Positions 1 to 9,180 of a DNA stretch of 27,909 bases are shown here, in pieces; positions within the stretch are counted from its first letter, which is position 1; each line of letters opens with the position of its first letter. The stretch covers positions 1-27,909 of the IMG/VR virus record IMGVR_UViG_3300042937_000104; one strand, given 5' to 3'. A program made the translations under genes and the position numbers. Source of the DNA: a virus. The notes below the pieces were generated by a model. It ran no database searches. It was not told where the DNA came from and saw only the letters and a program-made list of their open reading frames with translations.

Positions 1-1364
1 CAACAACTACCAACGGTAATCTCGGTAGTTCAATAGGCATAGAGTCTATCAAAGAATATAAAGACTCTGCTGGTGTCTCTGCAATCTTCACAGCAGCTAA
101 CAACAAGATACTCAAAGGGACTGCTACGTTAGTTGATAAGACTCCTGCTGCTTACACCATCACTACTAACAACTGGCAGATGGTTAACTTTAACGACAGG
201 ATGTACTTCTTCCAGCGTGGCTACGAACCTCTAGTGTACATTGGTTCTACAGATGTCCTAGCTAAGATGAGTGTCGTAGCCGGAGCAGCAGGAACACCAC
301 CACAAGCTAACACAGCTATTGCAGCCTACGGTAGAGTATGGTGTGCTGACTTCGCTGCTGATAAACATACAGTGTATTGGTCAGACCTACTCAACGGAAG
401 TATCTGGACAGGTGGTAGCTCAGGTAATATTGACATCTCTGAAGTATGGCCTGACGGGTATGATGAGATTGTCACCATGACAGCTCACAACGGCTTTCTA
501 ATCATCTTTGGGAAGAAGTCTATCCTGGTCTATGCTGGTGCTGAAGACCCAGCGACAATGGCTATAGCAGACGTTATAAACGGCATAGGATGCGTTGCTA
601 GAGACAGTGTACAACACACAGGTGCTGACATATTGTTCTTAGATGCTACAGGGGTTAGAAGCCTCGGTAGAACTATTCAAGAGAAGTCTGTACCTATTGG
701 TGACATCAGCAAGAATGTTAGAGATGAGATTAAAGATTTAATATTTACAACTACACAGCCTATTAAGTGTCACTACAGTCCTGAGAATGCTTTCTACTTA
801 GTTACTTTTAGAAGCTCTTCGATTACTTATTGTTTTGATACACGTAGACCTCTAGAGGATGGTAGCTACAGAGCTACAACATGGACAGGTTTAGTACCGT
901 TGTGCTATGAAAGAACACTAGGTGGTATAATGTACATAGGTACTTTAGGAGGTGTTGGTAAGTATCAAGGGTATATAGATAACACCACTCCATACCTGAT
1001 GAGTTACTTTAGTCATCCGTTAACCTTTGATAATCCTTCTAACTTAAAGTTCTTAAAGAAAGTGTCATTGATTACCATTGGTGGTACTAGCAATAACGGC
1101 ATCTTAAACTGGGCTTATGATTATTCATTAGCATACAGCAAACAAGCATTCTCGTTTGTGACGAGTCTTAATCCCGCTAACTATAACATCTCTGAATTTA
1201 ATACAAATGCTGAATATACATTCCCTACAACTATTAATAAACCATCCATTAATACAACAGGCAGCGGTGTTGCTGTGTCAATAGGTGTAGAGGCTACGAT
1301 AAATAATTCAGCATTCTCCATACAAGAAATGAACATTTATGCACTACTAGGAAGGATTATATAA
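1..1364 (+). CDS. Virion structural protein, probable tail nozzle/stabilisation protein (5' end outside window)
   Basis: The reading frame is already open at base 3 and runs to a TAA at 1362-1364, so the true start lies left of the window; at least 453 residues are visible. The methionine at 180 is internal. The protein is rich in short beta strands, Gly, Thr and aromatic residues, with repeated blade-like segments such as NGFLIIFGKKSILVY and DILFLDATGVRSL. That pattern resembles the beta-propeller tail accessory proteins of podoviruses (P22 gp10-like or T7 gp12-like nozzle proteins). It is followed without a gap (TAATG overlap) by other virion genes. The exact tail role is inferred from fold impression and gene order; a tail fibre or other tail-hub protein is possible. 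Confidence 0.6.
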   Translation, partial: TTTNGNLGSSIGIESIKEYKDSAGVSAIFTAANNKILKGTATLVDKTPAAYTITTNNWQMVNFNDRMYFFQRGYEPLVYIGSTDVLAKMSVVAGAAGTPPQANTAIAAYGRVWCADFAADKHTVYWSDLLNGSIWTGGSSGNIDISEVWPDGYDEIVTMTAHNGFLIIFGKKSILVYAGAEDPATMAIADVINGIGCVARDSVQHTGADILFLDATGVRSLGRTIQEKSVPIGDISKNVRDEIKDLIFTTTQPIKCHYSPENAFYLVTFRSSSITYCFDTRRPLEDGSYRATTWTGLVPLCYERTLGGIMYIGTLGGVGKYQGYIDNTTPYLMSYFSHPLTFDNPSNLKFLKKVSLITIGGTSNNGILNWAYDYSLAYSKQAFSFVTSLNPANYNISEFNTNAEYTFPTTINKPSINTTGSGVAVSIGVEATINNSAFSIQEMNIYALLGRII

Positions 1365-1597
1365 TGGCTGATTACACTAAGGCTACGAACTTCGCAGCTA
1401 AGGATGCTTTGGTAACAGGGAATCCTTTGAAGGTTGTTGTAGGTACGGATATTGACACAGAGTTTAATGCTTTGCAGAGTGCTGTTAACAGTAAGGCAGA
1501 TAAGGCATCACCTACCTTCACAGGGACAGTGGTAATACCAACACTAACTGTTAGCGGTACAGCCACCATAGGCACTATCACTGGTGGAACTTATTAA
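1364..1597 (+). CDS. Small tail-fibre-like structural protein
   Basis: A 77-residue protein whose ATG overlaps the preceding stop (TAATG). The middle carries the phrase KADKASPTFTGTV, a short motif often seen in phage tail fibres and host-recognition proteins just before or between trimeric repeats. The C-terminus continues as alternating Thr/Val/Ile/Gly (TLTVSGTATIGTITGG), the kind of sequence that forms a beta-helical or trimeric stalk. At 77 residues it is far shorter than a full fibre, so it may be a fibre adaptor or a stub, or a trimeric tip piece. The role is inferred from the motif and from its place next to tail genes. Confidence 0.6.
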   Translation: MADYTKATNFAAKDALVTGNPLKVVVGTDIDTEFNALQSAVNSKADKASPTFTGTVVIPTLTVSGTATIGTITGGTY

Positions 1598-1607
1598 GGA
1601 GTAGGGT

Positions 1608-2498
1608 ATGGATAGTATTTGGGACTTTTTAAGTGGTCAAGCTAATAGCGGTACTTTTGGTAACCTCTTAGGTGCAGGCGGTAGTTTAGCATTAGCAGAG
1701 AACTATGCTAGAGAAATAGAGAAGGCTGGTCAATCAGCTTCTACAGCAGCTAACACGTTAGGAACTTCATTGGCTGCTGGATCACAGTTTAAACCATTCA
1801 CTGTTACTACAGGGTTGTCAACAGTTAATACAACACCTACAGGTGGCTACAACATCAACCTAAGCCCTGAGCAACAGTTCTATCAGAATGAGTTGTTTGG
1901 TACAGCAGCAGGGTTGTTGCAGAGTGCTACACAGAATGACGCTACAAGAGAACAACAGATATTCAATCGTCTACAGGCTATGGTGTCTCCAGGACAAGAG
2001 AGAGAAGCATTAGCTCTGGAGAATAGGTTGTACAATCAAGGTAGAGGTGGTGTTAGTACAGCAATGTACGGCGGTACACCGGAGCAGCTTGCAAGGGCTA
2101 AGGCTGTTGAAGAGCAGCGTAGCACTAATGTCTTTGGTGCTATGCAGCAGTCAATGGCTGAACAAGCTCAGAAGGCTAATATCGGTAGTGGTTTGTTCCA
2201 GATGGGTTACATGCCACAGAGAGAAGCAATAGCTACTATGACTCCTGCTATTAACCTAGCTGACATAGCTGGTGCAGGTCAGAGAGCTGGCATACAGGCA
2301 CAAGGCTTGTTAGGTCAGACAGGTATTGAAGCATTATTGACAGGTGCTAACACAGCAGCAGGTACACGCACTAACACATTAGCAACCCTGCTGAATAGCC
2401 TAGCATCTCCTAAAACTGATGCAGCAGGTAATACAACACAGCAAAGCATCATTGACAGAGCTTTGGGCGGTTTGTTTAGTAGATTCATAAGAGGTTAA
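1608..2498 (+). CDS. Probable internal virion protein (296 aa)
   Basis: Starts 10 bases after the previous stop, with a GGAG-type ribosome site (ggagtagggt) just before ATG. The protein is rich in Ala, Gly, Gln and Thr and mostly predicted helical. It has small hydrophobic patches at the N-terminus (about residues 18-32) and in the glycine-rich stretch around 210-250. No enzymatic motif is visible. This composition and a position between tail genes and a very large helical protein fit the smaller ejection proteins of podoviruses, which sit inside the capsid and pass through the tail into the host. The family is not recognised with certainty. Confidence 0.55.
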   Translation: MDSIWDFLSGQANSGTFGNLLGAGGSLALAENYAREIEKAGQSASTAANTLGTSLAAGSQFKPFTVTTGLSTVNTTPTGGYNINLSPEQQFYQNELFGTAAGLLQSATQNDATREQQIFNRLQAMVSPGQEREALALENRLYNQGRGGVSTAMYGGTPEQLARAKAVEEQRSTNVFGAMQQSMAEQAQKANIGSGLFQMGYMPQREAIATMTPAINLADIAGAGQRAGIQAQGLLGQTGIEALLTGANTAAGTRTNTLATLLNSLASPKTDAAGNTTQQSIIDRALGGLFSRFIRG

Positions 2499-2499
2499 T

Positions 2500-3627
2500 A
2501 TGTTAACAAACATACAGAGTTTATTTGCAGATATCCTACAAACACCACAGCAACGAGCTATGCAGCTTTCTACTGAGGGTTTAAATAGAGCTGAACTAGC
2601 TACGAGAGGCTTGTCAGGCGGTGCATCTATGTTGTCTCCTTTGATAGCAGCAGAGGCTAGAACAGCACCTATGCGTGAAGAGATGCTGAGTAGAAGCCTG
2701 GGTAGATTGTTTGGACAAGATGTACGTACAGAGTCTGAGTCTATTCAGAATACGTTGTCACAGGCTGATACAGCTACGCCAGAAGGTCAGCAAGCGTTGT
2801 TAACAGCACTTCGTAATCAAGGCTATGGTGTACAGGCTGCACAGTATCAACAGATGATGTTGGCACAGCAGCAGGCTGATGAAGATCGTCAACTAGAAAG
2901 AGACCTTGCTACTTCACGTTTATCAACAGAAGGTCTACAGCAAGAGCTAGCTGGTATAAACATAGAAGCTGCTAATCAAAACATTACTTTAAATGGACTA
3001 CAAATAACTGAAGCAGAACGTGCAGCAGAAGCACAGAAAATAGCAAAGCGAGAAAGAGAAGCACAACAAACAGCATTGTCTACTTGGTTTACTGGTAAAG
3101 GTAATGAAGATTTGGCAGGACTTGCTAGAGCCGGTGTAGTCACTGCTTCAAACTTAGACAGCTTTGTTGTAGATAACAAGCCTATTGTTTTAGGTAAGGA
3201 CGATATTCTTGTAAGTCAAGAGGGTAACGTAATAGTGACAAACCCTAACACTAATGAACAAGTAACTAGAGATTACTCTTTAACTTCCCCTGAAATAGAT
3301 ACGTATAAAACCCTTATAGAAGAGAATGAGGATATTAAAAAAGCCTTCCAAACCCCTCGAAGATTCTGGCCTGGCTCTGTTACAAACGAGAACAAGATAA
3401 GAATACTTATTGATGAAGCAGAGCGTATAAGAACACAGAATCCTGAGATATCTAAAGAGGCTGCTTTACGCCAAGCACTTGCTCAAAGTGAATCACAGCC
3501 AGTAGTTGATGCGCCTACTGAAGAACAGCCAGCAGCAGTAAGTATAACAACGGAAGAAGAATACAACAGCATTCCTAGAGGAACGCGTTTTACAACGCCC
3601 GATGGTGTTACGAGAGTTAAACAATGA
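2500..3627 (+). CDS. Probable internal virion protein (375 aa)
   Basis: Starts two bases after the preceding stop, behind an AGAGG ribosome site. Residues of about 70 to 200 are a long Gln/Ala/Glu-rich helical or coiled-coil region. The tail is acidic and proline-containing, and the protein ends with the short phrase YNSIPRGTRFTTPDGVTRVK. C-termini of this kind (IPxGxRFxxPDGxxRVK) recur in phage internal proteins. No catalytic residues are apparent. Its stop overlaps the start of the 921-residue gene (ATGA), so the three are probably translated in step and act together as ejection or internal core proteins. That role is inferred from composition and order. Confidence 0.55.
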   Translation: MLTNIQSLFADILQTPQQRAMQLSTEGLNRAELATRGLSGGASMLSPLIAAEARTAPMREEMLSRSLGRLFGQDVRTESESIQNTLSQADTATPEGQQALLTALRNQGYGVQAAQYQQMMLAQQQADEDRQLERDLATSRLSTEGLQQELAGINIEAANQNITLNGLQITEAERAAEAQKIAKREREAQQTALSTWFTGKGNEDLAGLARAGVVTASNLDSFVVDNKPIVLGKDDILVSQEGNVIVTNPNTNEQVTRDYSLTSPEIDTYKTLIEENEDIKKAFQTPRRFWPGSVTNENKIRILIDEAERIRTQNPEISKEAALRQALAQSESQPVVDAPTEEQPAAVSITTEEEYNSIPRGTRFTTPDGVTRVKQ

Positions 3628-6389
3628 GTAATCCCTGGGATAATGATCCGATAGTACAGACACAGCCTACAGGAGAAAGAACACCTCTTGCGGCTACCGA
3701 TCCGTTGTTTATACAAGAGGCTGCACCTGTAGAGCAAGCATCTTCTATGCCCTGGGATAACGATCCTATTGTTTCAAATCAACAAGAACCAGAAGCATCT
3801 TCATGGGAGCAGTTTAAGTATGCTTTTGATAAAGCAGGTAACATAACTTCTTATGCAGCAGACGTTATTGGAGCTAGAGCACCTTTGTTATCTGGCAGGA
3901 TAACTTTTGATTTTAAAGATGGCTTTCAATACTTCTCTCCTACTGAAGCATACGGAGAAGGATTTAATGAAGCTACTCCTGACCAACGTAGAGAAATGAT
4001 CTTTGCAAATAAAGAAAAGTTTCTTGAGGAAGAGTATGGGGAAGGCTTTGTAGCAGACGGTGTTCCTGCTTTCTTAGGTGCAGTAAGTAAAGGTATTTTA
4101 GACCCTACTTCTCTGATACCTCTAGGTCAAACATACAAAGCAATGGCAGGAACTTCAGCAGCATTAGGAGGTAGCTGGAGTGTGCTAGAAGACCTAGCCA
4201 CCACAGGTGATATTGATCCTGTTAAGGCTCTTACTTTAGCAGCTGCCTCTGGCTTGTTAGCCCCTGCTACTGTTGCTGGTGTACGTGCTTTAACTAACGC
4301 AGCAACTACTAGAGGTGCTAATAGAGTTGTTGCTGAAGCAGAGACTGTCATTAACAGAAGGATAGCACAGGGTTATGACATTGATAGTATACCAGCAGCG
4401 TTAGAAGAAGCTGGTGTAGATATTATTAGACTGGCAAGGGCACAAGAACACTTAGGTACTAAGCTACGAATACCTGCTAATGCTGATAGAGCACAAGAAA
4501 CTATTAGGAAGGCTGTAGTAAATGATAGTGCTACATCTAGGCTATACAGCAAGTCACTGGATAAATACTTAGGTACTCTGTCAACAAGACTCGGTAACAT
4601 TTCAGAAACAATAAAAGGTAGAGTTAGACGCTTTGAGTACAATACATTAGTTAATACCAAAGATAAGTTAGTCTCTACTAATCCTTTCTTAGCTACCTTT
4701 TCTAAGATACCTAAGCAGACACAAAACACTGTGTATAGGATGTTGTTGAATAGCGAGTTTGACGCTGCTGAAACTATAATGAGAGGTGCGTTACCACAGC
4801 TTGCTGACAACTTTAGTACATTGAAAGGTGTCCTAGAGCAAACAGCAAATGAACTAGCAGAATCTGGGCATGTGTTTACTAAGTTAGAAAATTACTTCCC
4901 TCGCGTTGTTAAAGATGTCAATGGTTTATTAGACAGCTTAGGAGCACAGCAGAAAGGTAAGATAGAAAAAGCAATATCAGACTATGCTAAAGTAAAACAA
5001 GTGTCTATAACATCTCTAACTCGTGATGAAAAAGCAGAGATCATTGATCTAGCACTGCGTGGTTATACAATGGGTGTTGATGGTAACAGACCTCGTTTCT
5101 TACGTCCTCGTGTTGTTAATGTAATTAGTGAAGAGCAGATGAAGTTCTATGCTGATCCTGCTGAATCATTACACACCTACATAAGAGGTGCTGTAAACAA
5201 CATAGAGAAAAGAAAGTTCTTTGGCAGAGCTGCACAGGACAGTGCTGGTAAGTTTGATCCTGATGGTTCTATAGGAAGGCTAGTAGCTGACGAATTAGAA
5301 GCTGGTACTATACCTGGAGATAAACAAGCTGAGTTGTCTGATCTGCTTAATGCTAGGTTTATATCTGGAGAAATACCAAGCAGCTCTGCTGTGGGTTTTA
5401 TTCGTGACTTAGGATACATGGGTACTATTGCTAATCCTATATCAGCAATAACTCAACTATCAGATGTAGGTATTACTTCTGCTTTAAAAGGTTTTAGGAA
5501 CACGTTTAAGGCTATGTTTAATGCTAAGGAAGTAAAGTTAATTGACTTAGGATTAGATCAGGTAATCTCTCAAGAATTTAAAAACCTTTCAGTCACTGCT
5601 AATCTTCTTAATAAAATGTTCTCTATATCTGGTTTTAAAGCAACAGACAATTTAGGTAAAGAGACAGCTATTAATGCTTCTTTAAACAAAGCAAGAGCAA
5701 TGTCCATGAATGCTCAAGGTGTGCAAAAACTAAGAGAGAAGTGGTCTCCTGTTTTTAAAGAAAACACTGATGCTTTTATACAAGACTTAAAAGATAAACA
5801 GATTACAGACGATGTTAAATTCTTTTTGTTTAATGAGCTATCAGACTTACAGCCAGTTACATTATCTGAAATGCCGCAGGCTTACCTTGAGAATCCCAAC
5901 GGTAGAATATACTATTCTTTAAAGTCTTTTACACTAAAGCAATATGACATTGTTAGAAACAACATAGTTCAACAGTGGGCTAGAGGCAACAAAGGAGAGG
6001 CGGTAAAGAATGCAGCTTTGTTAGCAGGGTACATGACAACCTCCGGAGTAGCTGTTACTACTGTTAAAAACTTCTTACAGGGTAGAGACATTCGTCCAGA
6101 GAATATACCAGATGAAGCTATGTGGTCTTTGTTAGGTGTATATGGTCTAAACAAATACACCAATGAAAGATACTTAGCAAGAGGGGATATTAAAGGTGCT
6201 GTTGTTAACACCTTAGTTCCTGCTACTCCTATAATAGACGCTGCTTTTAAACTAGGTACAGAGCTTCCACAGGATGATCCACAAATAGCATCAACGCTTA
6301 GGGCTATTCCTGTTGTTGGTTCTTTAATATATGCCTGGTTTGGAGGCGGTGCTGAGAAGTACAATGAAGAGCTTAAAGAGAGGGAATAA
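3624..6389 (+). CDS. Large internal virion / DNA ejection protein (921 aa)
   Basis: The longest protein in the window. It begins in an ATGA overlap with the preceding stop. The N-terminus carries a motif PWDNDPIV twice, at residues 4-11 and 43-50, on either side of a flexible, Pro/Thr/Gln-rich linker. Residues of about 150-230 are Ala/Gly-rich with amphipathic or hydrophobic helices. Further hydrophobic helices follow near 795-820 and at the extreme C-terminus (IPVVGSLIYAWFGGG). The rest is charged helix. Size, helical content and position next to the tail module fit the large ejected core proteins of podoviruses (the role of T7 gp16). No lytic transglycosylase motif was seen in it. A structural role is likely; the ejection role is inference. 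Confidence 0.6.
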   Translation: MSNPWDNDPIVQTQPTGERTPLAATDPLFIQEAAPVEQASSMPWDNDPIVSNQQEPEASSWEQFKYAFDKAGNITSYAADVIGARAPLLSGRITFDFKDGFQYFSPTEAYGEGFNEATPDQRREMIFANKEKFLEEEYGEGFVADGVPAFLGAVSKGILDPTSLIPLGQTYKAMAGTSAALGGSWSVLEDLATTGDIDPVKALTLAAASGLLAPATVAGVRALTNAATTRGANRVVAEAETVINRRIAQGYDIDSIPAALEEAGVDIIRLARAQEHLGTKLRIPANADRAQETIRKAVVNDSATSRLYSKSLDKYLGTLSTRLGNISETIKGRVRRFEYNTLVNTKDKLVSTNPFLATFSKIPKQTQNTVYRMLLNSEFDAAETIMRGALPQLADNFSTLKGVLEQTANELAESGHVFTKLENYFPRVVKDVNGLLDSLGAQQKGKIEKAISDYAKVKQVSITSLTRDEKAEIIDLALRGYTMGVDGNRPRFLRPRVVNVISEEQMKFYADPAESLHTYIRGAVNNIEKRKFFGRAAQDSAGKFDPDGSIGRLVADELEAGTIPGDKQAELSDLLNARFISGEIPSSSAVGFIRDLGYMGTIANPISAITQLSDVGITSALKGFRNTFKAMFNAKEVKLIDLGLDQVISQEFKNLSVTANLLNKMFSISGFKATDNLGKETAINASLNKARAMSMNAQGVQKLREKWSPVFKENTDAFIQDLKDKQITDDVKFFLFNELSDLQPVTLSEMPQAYLENPNGRIYYSLKSFTLKQYDIVRNNIVQQWARGNKGEAVKNAALLAGYMTTSGVAVTTVKNFLQGRDIRPENIPDEAMWSLLGVYGLNKYTNERYLARGDIKGAVVNTLVPATPIIDAAFKLGTELPQDDPQIASTLRAIPVVGSLIYAWFGGGAEKYNEELKERE

Positions 6390-6664
6390 TGAAAGATTCA
6401 AAGTTAACTAGAGTAGGAGTTAGCGGCTATAACAAACCTAAGCGTACTCCCAGTCACCCTACAAAGTCTCATGTAGTTGTGGCTAAAGAGGGTGACACTA
6501 CAAAGACGATCAGGTTTGGACAGCAGGGTGTTAGCGGTGCAGGTAAGAACCCTACGTCAGAGTCTGAGAAGGCTAGGAAGGCATCGTTTAAGGCTAGACA
6601 TGCTGCTAACATAGCCAAAGGTAAGATGTCGGCAGCATACTGGGCAGACAAAGTTAAGTGGTGA
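6389..6664 (+). CDS. Small basic conserved phage protein, DUF6321-like
   Basis: A 91-residue, very basic protein that starts in a TAATG overlap with the large virion gene and closes the rightward operon. Its recognisable phrases are SGYNKPKRTP, FGQQGVSGAG, FKARHAANIAKGKMSAAYWA and a terminal KVKW. They match my recollection of a small phage family listed as DUF6321. The function is unknown. The charge and conserved Arg/Lys/His residues suggest nucleic-acid contact, but that is only inference. The stop codon lies at the base of the terminator hairpin between this gene and the leftward operon. Confidence 0.65.
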   Translation: MKDSKLTRVGVSGYNKPKRTPSHPTKSHVVVAKEGDTTKTIRFGQQGVSGAGKNPTSESEKARKASFKARHAANIAKGKMSAAYWADKVKW

Positions 6665-6705
6665 ACAAAGGCTCTGTAGTCATTGACGGCTACAGAGCTT
6701 TTGTT
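6664..6705. terminator. Bidirectional intrinsic terminator between converging operons
   Basis: An inverted repeat of 18 paired positions (6664-6681 with 6688-6705; two G-T pairs, loop ATTGAC) occupies the whole 43-base gap between the rightward stop at 6664 and the leftward stop at 6708. The core is GCTCTGTAG/CTACAGAGC. The flanks are A-rich on the left and T-rich on the right, so either transcript makes a strong stem followed by U-rich RNA. Confidence 0.85.
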
Positions 6706-6707
6706 AT

Positions 6708-8585
6708 TTAGACTTCACAAACTCCAGCAACACACGCTAGATTCTGCACACCTTCTGTCACATCTGTAGCCTCTTCCAAGTCCCATGAGAACTGTGTAGG
6801 GAATGTCTTCACAAGTTCTTCATACTTCTCTTTAGAGATTGGTTCATACGGTGCTTGTTTGTAAACATGGTCATCATAAGGTAAGAATGATATACCACTG
6901 ATCTTATCAAACTTGTTATACACCCACTGACCCACTGCTAAGAACTCTGTATCTCTGTAGTAGCATGTCATTGATGGTTTATGTTCACACCAGTGATCTT
7001 GGTATATCTCCCACAAATCTAGCTGCTGCTGTGCTGTCATCTCTCCAGCCGTTATAGCACCCTCTGGAGCTGCTTTAGGGAAGGAGAACACCAAAGCATT
7101 CTTAGACATTACATCGTTCTCCCAAGGCACTCCAGCGTCCTTCAGGATGGCACATAGAGGGTCTGTAGCATCTGCCCTAACCCTGCGTATGTAATGACTC
7201 GCATAACGAGGGTGAATACCACTGGCACTATCAACCAATTGACTCACTGTACCTGATGGTTTAACACAAGTGATTGCTGTTGATTGTTGTATCCCCATCA
7301 ACTGTGCATACTCTTTGTTAACACGTACAGATAAGTCTCTCAAACCTTCCAAAACAATCTTTAAGTCTTCTTTGTTAGTCTGTCCAGACAACAGAGGATG
7401 ATCCATAATCCCTGTCATTGACACACCCAGCAATCTCTCTTCTTCTGTGTTCTTCTGCCAGACACTACGAACATAACGGAAGTTTGTTAACGTAGCCTGC
7501 AAAGTCCCTAAGATTGTTGCACATTTAACTTTGTATGCTAAAGACACAAGAGTGTCACCAGGACGTACAATAACTTCTGTCAAGTTACACAGTTGATTAG
7601 GACGCAGGATTATCTCAGAACAAGGGTTAGTACCAAAGTCATAGCTGACATCACGCCTGTTGTTCTTAGCAGCTTGTAGCTTAGAAGCCACTCTGTTGAA
7701 CACTCCACGCTCTCCAGCTTTAGACTTGTACATCTCTTGCCACTCATTCAAGAAGGCTTCAAAGTCTGGCTTCTCTGTGTAGCTGGCTGAGTTGTTAGCC
7801 AATGCTCTCTGTGGTGCTGTCATCCACCACTCACCTTGCTTACAACGCCTGATACGATCATCAGAGAGGTTAGACAGGCTAATCAATGCTGACCTACGTA
7901 CACCACCAACAACAACAATGTCAGCAATCTTGCAGCAGATGTCATGGCACTCTAGTGAATTAAGCTTACGTCCGGCAGAGGACTTGAATACTGCAACTGT
8001 AAAGTTGAATAGATCGACAAGAGGATCAGCTCCAGACGCTCTACCTCCGAAGGTTTTAAGAGTAGCTCCTTTTGGTCTAACACGGGAGACATCCCATTGA
8101 GGTACTTTACCTGTATAGAGCAATGATATAAGTTCTCTGAAGGCATTCGCCCATCCGATCTTGCTATCTTTAACGACAATGACTGTATCGGTTTCATGGA
8201 ACTGTTCCGCTACCTCCGGTAGTTTGTTAATGTACTGCCTCTCAACAGAAAAGCCTACGCCTGTACCACACATCAAGACATACATCATCTCGTCAAAGGC
8301 TCTAGGGTGATCCACTGTCAAGTATGAACAGTTGAAGCCTGCAATGTTGTCACGGTCTAGTGCTTTACCAGCCGTCATCAAAGCTCTCATAGATGGCATC
8401 ACATCCATGTTAATGATAGCTTCACGAAGCATTGCGTAGTCTGCGTCACTAACAACTGTGACACGTTCTTTGAAGAAGTTGATGTATCTGTCTACTGTCT
8501 CTGTCCAGGTCTCTCTACGCTTCAGCTCTGGAATGTAACGAGCATAGCGACTCTTATGTATATACGCTGAGTAAGCATCCATCAT
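6708..8585 (-). CDS. nrdJ: Class II (adenosylcobalamin-dependent) ribonucleotide reductase, monomeric type
   Basis: Converts ribonucleotides to deoxyribonucleotides for phage DNA synthesis, using coenzyme B12 to make the radical. I place the start at the ATG at 8585: it overlaps the upstream stop as ATGA and has AGGA five bases before it, giving 625 residues; an in-frame GTG lies at 8615. Visible catalytic set: Cys86 (FNCSY), Cys322 in NPCSEI, Glu324, Cys333 (LCNL) and a C-terminal pair Cys618/Cys623 spaced C-x4-C. The Cys322-Cys333 spacing of 11 and the C-x4-C tail match the Lactobacillus-type monomeric triphosphate reductase (Cys408/419, Cys731/736). That enzyme is about 110 residues longer. 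No small subunit gene and no glycyl-radical motif are present. No phage thioredoxin or glutaredoxin is seen nearby, so the host must supply reductant and B12. Confidence 0.9.
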   Translation of the reverse strand: MMDAYSAYIHKSRYARYIPELKRRETWTETVDRYINFFKERVTVVSDADYAMLREAIINMDVMPSMRALMTAGKALDRDNIAGFNCSYLTVDHPRAFDEMMYVLMCGTGVGFSVERQYINKLPEVAEQFHETDTVIVVKDSKIGWANAFRELISLLYTGKVPQWDVSRVRPKGATLKTFGGRASGADPLVDLFNFTVAVFKSSAGRKLNSLECHDICCKIADIVVVGGVRRSALISLSNLSDDRIRRCKQGEWWMTAPQRALANNSASYTEKPDFEAFLNEWQEMYKSKAGERGVFNRVASKLQAAKNNRRDVSYDFGTNPCSEIILRPNQLCNLTEVIVRPGDTLVSLAYKVKCATILGTLQATLTNFRYVRSVWQKNTEEERLLGVSMTGIMDHPLLSGQTNKEDLKIVLEGLRDLSVRVNKEYAQLMGIQQSTAITCVKPSGTVSQLVDSASGIHPRYASHYIRRVRADATDPLCAILKDAGVPWENDVMSKNALVFSFPKAAPEGAITAGEMTAQQQLDLWEIYQDHWCEHKPSMTCYYRDTEFLAVGQWVYNKFDKISGISFLPYDDHVYKQAPYEPISKEKYEELVKTFPTQFSWDLEEATDVTEGVQNLACVAGVCEV

Positions 8586-9022
8586 TGTTTTCCTATTAAC
8601 CTCTGTAAGTACCACTGTGCTTTATCTAAGTCTTGTTTCTTGTTACCTTTGTGACTACAACGCCACAGGTATTTCATTGCATTGCCTTTCAAGTATCCCT
8701 GAAACTCTTCTGGTGTCAGCGCAGCTTCTATGCCTTCTATGCACTCTACACCACCTGTGTTGTAGTGTGCTGGTTTGGTTACACTGTCATACTTTAAATC
8801 GTTTAATGTAACTGTAGGAGGACTCTGTGGTTGTGTATAAGCAGTTACTAAGTCCCAAGTAATACAATCTTCATCATACACAATGTTAGCTCCGCAGTGT
8901 GTAGCAACTAAATAAACTTTCCGTAGTGGGTCATACTCTATTACATCCATTACTTGATCTATTTTATCTGCGTACCATAACAGGGGGTCTTTACAGCTCT
9001 TTATCTGTATGTTTGTAATCAT
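8582..9022 (-). CDS. DUF3310 domain protein (T7 gp1.7-like region)
   Basis: A 146-residue protein with two parts. Residues 15-60 are a small beta-rich, SH3-like segment. Residues of about 78-145 are a DUF3310 domain, recognised by KPAHYNTGG.ECIEGIEA, FQGYLKGNAMKYLWR and KAQWYLQRLI. DUF3310 is common in tailed phages and forms part of the T7 gp1.7 nucleotide kinase. Here there is no visible P-loop, so enzymatic activity is not claimed. The gene starts in an ATGA overlap with a 53-residue gene and ends in an ATGA overlap with the ribonucleotide reductase, so a role in nucleotide metabolism is plausible. Confidence 0.8.
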   Translation of the reverse strand: MITNIQIKSCKDPLLWYADKIDQVMDVIEYDPLRKVYLVATHCGANIVYDEDCITWDLVTAYTQPQSPPTVTLNDLKYDSVTKPAHYNTGGVECIEGIEAALTPEEFQGYLKGNAMKYLWRCSHKGNKKQDLDKAQWYLQRLIGKQ

Positions 9023-9180
9023 AAGTCAACTAGCTCCTCTGCCAATTCTTCAAGCCTATCAATGATCTTATCTTCAAACCGATCAATGATGTCTTCAGCA
9101 TTTAAGTCTAAAACTTCTAAGACAATTACTTCATCAAGTCTCATCAGTTTCTGTTTAACTTCTTCCAATGTTAATGCCAT
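9019..9180 (-). CDS. Small acidic coiled-coil protein (53 aa)
   Basis: An overlooked short gene read from ATG at 9180 to TGA at 9019-9021. The stop overlaps the DUF3310 start as ATGA, and its first 26 bases overlap the end of the metallophosphoesterase gene. The protein is almost wholly helical and acidic (LTLEEVKQKL, LDLNAEDIIDRFEDKI, LEELAEEL), with leucine/isoleucine heptads. Small proteins of this appearance are frequent in podovirus replication operons. No function is known to me. Tight coupling on both sides is the main support that it is translated. Confidence 0.7.
   Translation of the reverse strand: MALTLEEVKQKLMRLDEVIVLEVLDLNAEDIIDRFEDKIIDRLEELAEELVDL

Noticed and set aside
7792-8100. 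A 102-codon frame antisense to the ribonucleotide reductase
   Set aside because: The opposite strand encodes intact catalytic motifs of the reductase; this frame has low-complexity composition and no start signals.
6708-8615. The longer reductase start at 8615
   Set aside because: That in-frame GTG is inside the upstream gene by 34 bases without a proper ribosome site, whereas ATG 8585 has AGGA and an ATGA overlap.
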